Assembly: GCA_902615805.1 (NCBI GenBank)
Contig: CACMQH010000001.1
Coordinates: forward strand, 283,222 to 347,221
Source: Rhodospirillaceae bacterium
Lineage (GTDB): Bacteria > Pseudomonadota > Alphaproteobacteria > TMED109
Direction: 5' to 3'
DNA length: 64,000 nt
Shown here: positions 43,082 through 51,620 of the stretch, in pieces
How positions within the stretch are numbered: the stretch's first letter is position 1
Layout of the letters: every line of letters starts with the position of its first letter
Translations under genes and position numbers: made by a program
Notes under the pieces: model-generated
Seen by the model: the letters and a program-made list of their open reading frames with translations, nothing else
Told to the model about the DNA's origin: nothing
Database searches by the model: none

Positions 43082-43694
43082 AAGTAATAATTTTTTTTTT
43101 AAATAAAATTTTTATTAAAGGCAAAATTGGCAACCCTAATATAGTTGAAGTATTTCCTACTACATCAGAAAAAAGATACTTTCCATTTGCTTCAAACCTA
43201 TAAGAGCCACAAGAACTTATGGGAAGATCAATTTCAACATAATCTATAATAGATTTTTTTGATAGCTTCCTCATCTTCAGTTTTACTTCCTCCACATAAC
43301 TATAAACTACCTGATTGTCATAGCATATGCTAAAAGCACTAATTAATTTATGGGCTTTTCCGTTAAGTTCTGATAGCTGTTCAATTGCTTTTTTTTTATT
43401 TTTAGGCTTAGAAAATATTTTTCCTTTGCTTATACATATTTGATCTGCTCCAATAACATAAGACTTTCTATTTTCACGACTAATAAACAATGCTTTTGCT
43501 TCAGCTAACTTTGTAGCTATAAAGTTAGCATTTTTTTTTTTATATTTTTCTTTAACAAGGCTTTCATCTATGTTTGATGTTAATTGTATAAAATTTATGC
43601 CTGTTTCCTGCAAAATTTTTAATCTAGACTCAGAGTTTGATGCTAAAATAATAGGAAAATTTGATTTTAATATAGATTTGGTTTTATTAATCAA
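43074..43694 (-). CDS. maf: Maf-family nucleotide pyrophosphatase
   Basis: ILASNSESRLKILQETG, VIGADQICISKGKIFSKP, GNTSTILGLP. Confidence 0.9.
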   Translation of the reverse strand: MINKTKSILKSNFPIILASNSESRLKILQETGINFIQLTSNIDESLVKEKYKKKNANFIATKLAEAKALFISRENRKSYVIGADQICISKGKIFSKPKNKKKAIEQLSELNGKAHKLISAFSICYDNQVVYSYVEEVKLKMRKLSKKSIIDYVEIDLPISSCGSYRFEANGKYLFSDVVGNTSTILGLPILPLIKILFKKKIITYV

Positions 43695-43705
43695 TTAAAT
43701 CAGTC

Positions 43706-44317
43706 TTAGTTTTTACCTATAAAATTCATAAATTCCATTCTTGTTCTGGCATCCGTTCTGAATAAACCTAACATCCTGCTTGTTACAGTACTTGTAGTGG
43801 ACTTGTGTACACCTCTCGTAGTCATGCATTGGTGTGCGGCATCTACAACTACTGCAACTCCTTTTGGTAATAAAACTCTTTGAATACATCCTGCAATTTG
43901 GGCAGTCATTGTCTCTTGTGTTTGTAATCTTTTTGCATAACAATCAACGACCCTTGCTAATTTGCTTATTCCTACTACTCTTTTATCTGGTATATAAGCT
44001 ACGTGAGCTTTACCTAAAATAGGAACCATATGATGTTCACAGTGAGACTCTAATCTTATGTCTCTAATTACAACCATCTCATCATACCCAGCTACTTCTT
44101 CAAAAGTCTTTGATAGTATTTTGTCTGGTTCTGTTGTGTATCCTTCAAAAAATTCTTTATAAGCATTAATTACTCTTTTAGGCGTCTCTATTAAACCTTC
44201 TCTATCAGGGTTATCTCCAGCCCAGGCTATAAGTGTTTTGACGGCCTCTTTTGCTTCTTCTTCTGAGGGATGTGTTTTACTAATAATGTTTTTTTTCAAT
44301 GTGTTATTATTTTTCAT
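43706..44317 (-). CDS. folE: GTP cyclohydrolase I
   Basis: [35 protein letters not shown]. Confidence 0.97.
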   Translation of the reverse strand: MKNNNTLKKNIISKTHPSEEEAKEAVKTLIAWAGDNPDREGLIETPKRVINAYKEFFEGYTTEPDKILSKTFEEVAGYDEMVVIRDIRLESHCEHHMVPILGKAHVAYIPDKRVVGISKLARVVDCYAKRLQTQETMTAQIAGCIQRVLLPKGVAVVVDAAHQCMTTRGVHKSTTSTVTSRMLGLFRTDARTRMEFMNFIGKN

Positions 44318-44400
44318 ATTAATTTATGTTTTTTTTTAAAATTTCATATATTATTATCATTTTTAATAAATAATTACAAATAGCCATTAATGTTAGACAA

Positions 44401-44898
44401 ATGAAAATTAATAAAAAAAATATTATTTTTAATAATAGAGTATCAATAGAACAAATTGAAGAAGGAACAGAACTTTGCCCAAAATTTAATAAGGAAGGTT
44501 TAATTCCTTGTATAACTATTGAATATGAAACCAAAGAAGTTTTGATGTTTTCTTTTCTTAATGAGGAAGCTCTTAGAAAAAGTATAGAAACAGACAAAGC
44601 ACATTATTATTCAAGAAGTAGAAAAAATATCTGGCTTAAAGGTGAAGTGTCTGGAATGTATCATCAAATTCAAGACATATTAATTGATGATGATCAAGAT
44701 TCAATTATTTTTACAGTTAAATTGAATGAACCAACAAAGGGGGGCGAAAAAGCTTCTTGCCACGTAGGATATAAAAGTTGTTTTTACAGAAAAGTTAAAG
44801 TTTCAAATGGCAAATTAGAATTAAAATATACAGAGGATAAGAAATCTTTTGATCCTCAAATAGTATATGAAGGTATTGAAAACCCTACAAAACTATAA
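44401..44898 (+). CDS. hisI: Phosphoribosyl-AMP cyclohydrolase
   Basis: MFSFLNEEALRKSIETDKAHYYSRSRKNIWLKGEVSG, CHVGYKSCFYR. Confidence 0.93.
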   Translation: MKINKKNIIFNNRVSIEQIEEGTELCPKFNKEGLIPCITIEYETKEVLMFSFLNEEALRKSIETDKAHYYSRSRKNIWLKGEVSGMYHQIQDILIDDDQDSIIFTVKLNEPTKGGEKASCHVGYKSCFYRKVKVSNGKLELKYTEDKKSFDPQIVYEGIENPTKL

Positions 44899-44928
44899 TA
44901 TTCAAAAAAAAATAATTAATATAAGTTA

Positions 44929-44958
44929 TTGACACATTATAGGAAATTCCTATATACA
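44929..44958 (+). promoter_or_regulatory. Putative promoter with an operator-like palindrome upstream of the TonB-dependent receptor
   Basis: TTGACA at 44929-44934 and TATATA/TATACA at 44951-44958, with perfect inverted repeat TATAGGAA-A-TTCCTATA at 44938-44954 between/overlapping them. Confidence 0.65.
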
Positions 44959-44998
44959 TTATTATGTTTTATAATAATATTAATTTTAAGGTGTTCCG

Positions 44999-47476
44999 TT
45001 GAAGTTTATTTTAGTATTTATTGCATTTTTTTATTTTAGCAAACTTAATGCTCAAGAAGATTTAGGCACAGTAGATGTTATCGGTACATCTCCTCTGCCT
45101 GGTATTTTAATTGATCGCAAAGATGTGCCTCATACTTCTCAAAAAATTACTGAAACTCAAATTCAAGAGAATCTGACAAAAACTATAACAGACCTAATGA
45201 ATGAAAACTTTTCTGGCATATCTGTAAAAGATTTACAAAATGGAGCATTTCAAAAAAATGTTGATTATAGAGGATTTACAGCCTCTCCTCTATTAGGCGA
45301 GTCTCAGGGCATATCGGTATATCTAGACGGAGTTAGAATAAATGAAAGTTTTGGAGATACTGTTCAATGGGAACTTGTTCCTGAAAATGCAATAAAGCAA
45401 ATAGACTTAATGAGTTCAAATCCTGCCTTTGGTCTTAATGCATTAGGAGGATCGCTGGCATTGAGTACAAAAAAAGGTCTAGATTATAAAAATAAAGAAT
45501 TTGTAGATACTATAAATAAATACGGTTCTTTTAATTATACCTCTGAATTAATGGAGTATGGTTATGGCACAGATACCTTTGGAACATATACTTCCATTGA
45601 ACTAGAAAGAGACGGAGGATGGAGAGATCATAGTGATGGAGAAATTTCTAGATTTTATACAAATTATGGCTTTGAAAAAAATAGCTATGATATAAATTTT
45701 TCATTTTTAGGAGGTAATACTGATTTAAATGGTAATGGTGTAACACCTATAGAACTTTTACAAAAAAATAGAGAGGCAATATTTACATGGCCTGACAAAA
45801 CCTCTAATAAAATGAGTTTGTTTTATGGTAACTCTAACATTTATACTGCAAATGATGGAATTATCTCTACAAATTTTTATCACAAAAGACTTTACAGAAC
45901 TACCTACAACGCAGATGAAATTGATGCTGAAGAGTGTGCAGAAGATAGCGCTGCTGATGCAACAGAACTAAAAGCTGATTATAGTTTTGATGATGCTCCT
46001 TTATGTGGAGAAGATAATTCAGCAGGTGATTATGGAATTATCTTAGACCAATTTGGTAATGCAATAGAATCTAATGATAATATTAGAAAGTACGGACTAC
46101 TAAATAAAACATTTACAACTACCACAACTATGGGTGGCGCTATGCAGTATGATAACTTCTTTAATATTTACGACAAAACACATAAGCTGACCTTTGGAAC
46201 ATCCTATGATCAGGCAAAAACATTTTTTAGATCACAAGGATTTTTAGGAACACTGACAAATGAAAGAACTGTAACTCCCTTATTCAATAGTGACGGTGTA
46301 CCTATAGAACTAGTAGCTGAACAAGAACATGCTGGAAACGGAAATGACCCCGGTGACAAAGAACGAGGTGATGTAGGGCCAGCTGAAGTTACAGGAAAAT
46401 TAAATGTTTATGGTGTTTATGTCAGCGATAACTTTCAATACAATGACAAGCTAATCCTAAATAATGGGCTCAGAGCAAACTTAGCTTTTGTTGAGTTAAT
46501 TGATAACTTTATAACTCCAACCTACACAAGAACAGCTTTTATAAATGGAGATCATAGATATTTTAGAGTCAATCCTAGCTTAGGTTTTGTATATAATTAC
46601 ACTAATGAAATTGCTGTTTTAGCAAACTACAGAGAGGCTAATAGAGCACCTTCTCCAGTAGAATTAAGCTGTGCAGATCCAGGTGCTCCTTGTAGATTAC
46701 CCAATGCATTTGTAGCTGATCCTCCTCTAGAGCAGGTAGTAACTAGAGGAGCTGAACTTGGAATTAGAAATAACTATAATACAGAAAATTATAATATTAA
46801 TATAAATGCAATAGGACATTTTTCTCAAAATTCTGAAGATATATTGTTTGTTAGTTCAGGGACCGGCCTTTCTTCAGGCTACTTTAAAAACTTTGGTAAA
46901 ACTAATAGGCTAGGGTTTGATCTATCTCTAAGAGCTGAAAAAAATAAACAAAAAAAGGGCTTTCAAACTTCTACGATAAATTATTCTTTTCTAAAAGCAA
47001 CATTTCAATCAGCTCACACATTACCAGCTGCAAACCATCCTAATGGATCTAACGATGTAGAAGCAGGTGATATAATTCCAGGAATGCCTTTACATAAAAT
47101 TAATGCTAAAACCACTTATGGTTTTAATAATAAGTTTCATATTTCACTAGGGGCTTTGGGTGCAACTGGGGTGTATCTTAGAGGAGATGAGTCTAATCAA
47201 TTAAAAAAGACGAGTCCTTATTTAGTATTTAATTTAGAATCTAAGTATGAATCTACAAAAAACATAAATATATTTGCAAGGGTTGATAATATATTAAATA
47301 GCAAATATGAAACTATGGGAGTTTTAGGAGAAGCGAGTTCTAGTGAAGTAAATGTACCTATCAAAGAGCTAGGTGATACAGGATCAGGTGATACAGCTGT
47401 GGGTGCTTTAGATCCTAACTTTTTATCACCAGGTCAGCCTATATCATTCTTTATAGGCGCTAATATAAAGTGGTAG
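44999..47476 (+). CDS. TonB-dependent receptor (ligand unknown)
   Basis: Plug domain VDYRGFTASPLLGESQGISVYLDGVRINESFGDTVQW; C-terminal beta strand ISFFIGANIKW; TTG start after AAGGTG. Confidence 0.9.
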   Translation: MKFILVFIAFFYFSKLNAQEDLGTVDVIGTSPLPGILIDRKDVPHTSQKITETQIQENLTKTITDLMNENFSGISVKDLQNGAFQKNVDYRGFTASPLLGESQGISVYLDGVRINESFGDTVQWELVPENAIKQIDLMSSNPAFGLNALGGSLALSTKKGLDYKNKEFVDTINKYGSFNYTSELMEYGYGTDTFGTYTSIELERDGGWRDHSDGEISRFYTNYGFEKNSYDINFSFLGGNTDLNGNGVTPIELLQKNREAIFTWPDKTSNKMSLFYGNSNIYTANDGIISTNFYHKRLYRTTYNADEIDAEECAEDSAADATELKADYSFDDAPLCGEDNSAGDYGIILDQFGNAIESNDNIRKYGLLNKTFTTTTTMGGAMQYDNFFNIYDKTHKLTFGTSYDQAKTFFRSQGFLGTLTNERTVTPLFNSDGVPIELVAEQEHAGNGNDPGDKERGDVGPAEVTGKLNVYGVYVSDNFQYNDKLILNNGLRANLAFVELIDNFITPTYTRTAFINGDHRYFRVNPSLGFVYNYTNEIAVLANYREANRAPSPVELSCADPGAPCRLPNAFVADPPLEQVVTRGAELGIRNNYNTENYNININAIGHFSQNSEDILFVSSGTGLSSGYFKNFGKTNRLGFDLSLRAEKNKQKKGFQTSTINYSFLKATFQSAHTLPAANHPNGSNDVEAGDIIPGMPLHKINAKTTYGFNNKFHISLGALGATGVYLRGDESNQLKKTSPYLVFNLESKYESTKNINIFARVDNILNSKYETMGVLGEASSSEVNVPIKELGDTGSGDTAVGALDPNFLSPGQPISFFIGANIKW

Positions 47477-47509
47477 CTTTAGAATAATGTTTAGATTTAT
47501 AATCTTTTT

Positions 47510-48256
47510 ATGATTATAAATCTAAATTATTCTTTATCAATCATACTGCATTTTTTAGTAGTATGTTGCCTGATTTTTATATTTAAAATAGAAAAACGTA
47601 CAAATATACATAATGATGTAATAAATATTAATTTAAAAACTCTAGAGACTTTTAAAACAAAAGACATTGCTAAAGAAAAAAACTTTATAGATATAAAAAA
47701 AGATAAAGAAAGAAAAAAGGAAGTAAATAAAAATACAGAAACCATTACTGAAATTAAAACACCTAAAAAAGAAATTAAAAAAATTGATATAAATAAAAAT
47801 ATTTATAAATTTGAAGAACAAAAAGAGGAAAAAAAAAAGACCGAAAATAAAGATAATGTAAAAAAAAATCTAGAAAATACTGTGCCTGAAATTATTTCTC
47901 AGCAGCAAAACACTAAAAAAAAAAATAATGCTACTACTGCAAAAATTACAAATGAAGACAGAGAAATTTTTAACAACTATACTAATGAGCTTAAAGCTTT
48001 AATTCAAAAAAAAGCTACTGAAAATTATCCACGAATATCATTAAGAAAAAGAGAAGAAGGGATAGTGGAATTAAAATTTTCTATAGATATGAATGGAAAT
48101 ATAGTAAATGTCAATACAGGAAAAAAAACAAACGCTCCTGAGAGATTAATAAATGCTTCAATAAATACATTAGAGCTCATATCACCTTATAAAAAAAACT
48201 CTATTTTAAAAAAAAATAATACTTTTTCTATTATTATCGTATATAAGTTAGAATAA
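47510..48256 (+). CDS. TonB-like energy transducer
   Basis: N-terminal TM, K/E-rich linker, C-terminal YPRISLRKREEGIVELKFSIDMNGNIVNV... Confidence 0.82.
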   Translation: MIINLNYSLSIILHFLVVCCLIFIFKIEKRTNIHNDVININLKTLETFKTKDIAKEKNFIDIKKDKERKKEVNKNTETITEIKTPKKEIKKIDINKNIYKFEEQKEEKKKTENKDNVKKNLENTVPEIISQQQNTKKKNNATTAKITNEDREIFNNYTNELKALIQKKATENYPRISLRKREEGIVELKFSIDMNGNIVNVNTGKKTNAPERLINASINTLELISPYKKNSILKKNNTFSIIIVYKLE

Positions 48257-48260
48257 AAAT

Positions 48261-48671
48261 ATGATAAATGTATTAAAAAAACACGCTGACAATTTAAAAA
48301 CTATTCTTGAATTAGAAGGTGAAGAGGGACAATTCGAATATCTTATTGATATAGGAAAAAAAAAAGGATCATTAGAACCAAAAGAGAAGATTGATAAAAA
48401 TAAAATGTCAGGATGCTTAGCACAGGTCTGGATAAAGTTTGATATCAAAAATGGCAAAAACTATTTTGATGGTGACAGTGACGCACTTATTGTTAAAGGG
48501 TTAGTTAAGATAATTACAGAAGCTTTATCGGGATTGACTAATAATGAAATAAAAGAATTAAAACATGATATTGTAAATAAATTAGGTTTAGGTCCTAGTT
48601 TATCTGCTAGAAGGCAAGTTGGTATGATGTCTATGGTAGATCATATAAAGATCATAACGGGAGCCAAATAA
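48261..48671 (+). CDS. sufE: Cysteine desulfuration protein SufE
   Basis: KMSGCLAQVWIKF, GDSDALIVKGLVKIITEALSG, GLGPSLSARRQVGMMSMVDHI. Confidence 0.95.
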   Translation: MINVLKKHADNLKTILELEGEEGQFEYLIDIGKKKGSLEPKEKIDKNKMSGCLAQVWIKFDIKNGKNYFDGDSDALIVKGLVKIITEALSGLTNNEIKELKHDIVNKLGLGPSLSARRQVGMMSMVDHIKIITGAK

Positions 48672-48977
48672 ATCTTAATTAAAAAACTTCATAATATTTT
48701 CAAAACTAATAGCCTCAAGCAGCTAATAATTGTTTTTATAGTTTTTGGCATAAGTGGTACTGTATCAGTTTTTATATCTAACCCTATATTAAATTATTTG
48801 AACTATGATGAATATATTAAAAGTTCTTTTGTAAAGTTTGTATTAAACATCTTAATAATCTTCCCAGTCTATCAGATTATTTTGATTTTTGTTGGTACCT
48901 TATTTGGTCAATTTAATTACTTTTGGGCCTTTCAAAAAAAATTTTTTTCTAAATTTTTTAAGAAAAAAGTTGAGTAA
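48672..48977 (+). CDS. DUF6787-like small membrane protein with no canonical start codon (not in ORF track)
   Basis: Open frame directly after the sufE stop, same frame: ...NSLKQLIIVFIVFGISGTVSVFISNPILNYLNYDEYIKSSFVKFVLNILIIFPVYQIILIFVGTLFGQFNYFWAFQKKFFSKFFKKKVE*; GTLFGQF.YFW.F.KK motif. Confidence 0.65.
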   Translation: MLIKKLHNIFKTNSLKQLIIVFIVFGISGTVSVFISNPILNYLNYDEYIKSSFVKFVLNILIIFPVYQIILIFVGTLFGQFNYFWAFQKKFFSKFFKKKVE

Positions 48978-49005
48978 TTTTAAGGTTTGTTCTAATTTAA
49001 AATAG

Positions 49006-49200
49006 TATTTGGTGTTTTGTTAATTCAAAAGTAAAAGGGAATTAGGTTAAAATCCTAAGCTGTCTCCGCAACTGTACAAGTTTAGTTAACTATTAGGCCA
49101 CTGCTTTGTCGGGAAGGAAAGTTAACGTAAATACTTTAAGCCAGGAAACCTGCCAAGTATAGTCTGTAGCTTAACGTCGGAGGGTGCGTTTAAAGCGCGA
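49006..49200 (+). promoter_or_regulatory. Cobalamin riboswitch
   Basis: GGGAATTAGGTTAAAATCCTAAGCTGTCTCCGCAACTGTA, GCCACTG, GGGAAGG, AGCCAGGAAACCTGCC; P1 TATTTGG(49006-49012)/CCAAGTA(49153-49159). Confidence 0.95.
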
Positions 49201-49247
49201 TTATTTCGTACATGGACATTTTTTTAAATTAACCGAAAGGATGTGCT

Positions 49248-51074
49248 ATGCATTTTTATTTTTTAATTTTATTTTGTTTTCTTCAATATCAGCTTTCAAT
49301 TTCGGCTGATGATCTGGGACAAGTTGTTATTTCACCGAACAAATCTTTATATCAACTCGATAAATCGGGAGCATCAGTCTTGTTAATAGAAAAAAAAGAA
49401 ATTGAAGGATCGACAGCTACTACAATTAGTGGCCTACTTCAAGAATATGGAGGTTTTTCAACAGCAACAAAGGGCAGTAAAGGAACAGATAGCAGTTATT
49501 TTAATAGAGGTTTGGCAAGAAAATATTTAAAAGTATTGGTAGATGGAATGGATTTATCTGATATAACATCCACACAAGAAGAGCCAACATATATAGATAA
49601 CATTAGTAGAAATAATATTGAAAATATTGAAATATTAAATGGATCACAAGGAACAATGTATGGAGGAGATGCTATTGGTGGAGTAATATCTATGAACTCT
49701 TCTAAAGCTACAAAGATAGGGCTAACCCAAGAAAACGTTTTAGAAGGTGGTTCTTATGGAACTATTAATAACTCACATTCATTAAAATTTCTAAATAATA
49801 GAGTTAACCTTTCATTAAATATTGATTCTGAGAGATCAACAGGATATAGCTCATTTATCGATAATGGACTAAGTCATTTTGAAAAAGATGGATATTACAT
49901 ATATGGAGGTAGCCTATTGTCCAGTTTCAAAGTAAATGAAAATTTAAAACTAAATGTTAATGCAAGATCTTATTATCAACATAATGAATACGACGATAGT
50001 TTTTCATATCCTGGAGATAGTATATACCATTATAGATATGATAAAGCCAAAGCATTGTTAGTGAGTATTATATATTCAGAAGCTAATTTTAATCACAAAT
50101 TAACGTTCCAACCTACTTATACAAATAGAATAAATGTAAGTAACTATGGAAGGTACGAGTATGACGGAAGAAAAAATAAATTAGAATATTTATTGTCAAC
50201 TAACTTATGGGGGCTTAATACTTTATTTGGAATAGACTACCTTAAAAAAAGCGCTGATATGACTGGCAAACTCGCTGATCAAGAAATACATTCATTTTTT
50301 TCTGAACTACAATTAAAACCTACCCCTAATACAAATTTAGATATTTCTGGTAGAAGAGAATATGACAACAACTATGGAGAATTTGACACTGGTAGACTTC
50401 AAATAAACCATAATTTAAATTATTCAATTATATTAAGAGCGAGTGTAGGAACTGGATACAGAACCCCTACACCTTATGAATTGTACAGTTCATATGGAAA
50501 TACTAATTTAAAACCAGAGACCTCTCTGACTTATGACTTAGGAGGTGAATTAAATTTTTTTAAAAATTCATCAAATTTATACCTGAGCGTTTTTGAAACT
50601 AAGGTAGAAGATATTATTACCTATGCTTCATCAAAATATAGACAGACTTCGTCAAATTTAAAATCTAATGGTTTAGAGTTAAGATTGAAAAGTAAAATAT
50701 CTAATAAGGTTTCTACTGGACTGAAATTTACTAAAACTAATGCAAAAGAAAATGATGGTGACAATATTGTATTGGTTCCTAAAGATAAAGTTTTATTCTT
50801 TTTAAATTTAACCCCCCTAAAGAAAATAAGTGTTAACACTTCTTTTCAGTACCAAAATAAATCTAAAGATACTAAATATAATGAATTACCTACTTACAAA
50901 TCTTTAAACTTATATTCAAGTTATAAATTTGAAAATAATGCTAAAGCATTTTTTAAAATTGAAAATCTACTAGATAGAAAAAATATAGTAAATAGAGGTG
51001 GAGGAACATCTGAAAACCTAGGCTACAAAAGTCCGGATATGTCAATTTATTTGGGTATAAAATTTACAAATTAA
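49248..51074 (+). CDS. btuB: TonB-dependent vitamin B12 receptor (BtuB-like)
   Basis: TonB-dependent receptor directly downstream of cobalamin riboswitch; plug and C-terminal barrel strand YLGIKFTN. Confidence 0.88.
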   Translation: MHFYFLILFCFLQYQLSISADDLGQVVISPNKSLYQLDKSGASVLLIEKKEIEGSTATTISGLLQEYGGFSTATKGSKGTDSSYFNRGLARKYLKVLVDGMDLSDITSTQEEPTYIDNISRNNIENIEILNGSQGTMYGGDAIGGVISMNSSKATKIGLTQENVLEGGSYGTINNSHSLKFLNNRVNLSLNIDSERSTGYSSFIDNGLSHFEKDGYYIYGGSLLSSFKVNENLKLNVNARSYYQHNEYDDSFSYPGDSIYHYRYDKAKALLVSIIYSEANFNHKLTFQPTYTNRINVSNYGRYEYDGRKNKLEYLLSTNLWGLNTLFGIDYLKKSADMTGKLADQEIHSFFSELQLKPTPNTNLDISGRREYDNNYGEFDTGRLQINHNLNYSIILRASVGTGYRTPTPYELYSSYGNTNLKPETSLTYDLGGELNFFKNSSNLYLSVFETKVEDIITYASSKYRQTSSNLKSNGLELRLKSKISNKVSTGLKFTKTNAKENDGDNIVLVPKDKVLFFLNLTPLKKISVNTSFQYQNKSKDTKYNELPTYKSLNLYSSYKFENNAKAFFKIENLLDRKNIVNRGGGTSENLGYKSPDMSIYLGIKFTN

Positions 51075-51110
51075 CGTGAAATTAAATTAGATATACTGTA
51101 TAATAAATAA

Positions 51111-51620
51111 ATGAACAATATTTCATTAAAAAAATTCATCTTAATTAGTTTCCTTTCAATCATTATTAGCAGACTACTGCCTCATCCACCTAATTTTACT
51201 TCCACAATTACTGTCGCTTTTTATCTACCTGCTCTTTTTGGCACTAAATTTATAATAGTTGCACTTAGTGCATTTATTGTAAGCGACTTAATTATAGGTA
51301 TACATAGTTTAGTTTTCTTTACATGGGGTAGTTTATTTTTAATAGCATATTTTGCAAAATACTTTCAAAAATTCTATTTTAGAATATTGGGGGTTTCATT
51401 AAGTTGCATTATTTTTTTTCTAGTTTCAAACTTTGGTGTTTGGACTTTAAGCGATCTGTATGTAAAAAACTTAGAAGGGCTAATCTTATGTTACACTATG
51501 GCTATTCCATTTTTACAAAGTAGTTTAATAGGTACTATAATTTTCTCTGTTCTTATAGAATCTTTATTATGTTTAAATAATACAAAAAGTTTTATAAGAA
51601 AAATTAATACTATTAATTAG
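51111..51620 (+). CDS. DUF6580-like integral membrane protein, putative B12-related transporter component
   Basis: RLLPHPPNFT, SDLIIGIHSLVFFTW, SNFGVWTLSDLY...GLILCYTMAIPF; 36 nt after btuB stop. Confidence 0.75.
   Translation: MNNISLKKFILISFLSIIISRLLPHPPNFTSTITVAFYLPALFGTKFIIVALSAFIVSDLIIGIHSLVFFTWGSLFLIAYFAKYFQKFYFRILGVSLSCIIFFLVSNFGVWTLSDLYVKNLEGLILCYTMAIPFLQSSLIGTIIFSVLIESLLCLNNTKSFIRKINTIN

Noticed and set aside
43713-43943. 76-aa Cys-rich ORF on the same strand as folE
   Set aside because: Out-of-frame shadow of folE, which is clearly coding; the cysteines come from frame-shifted codons
44319-44597. 92-aa minus ORF overlapping the hisI 5' end
   Set aside because: Mostly antisense to the hisI catalytic region; no plausible signature
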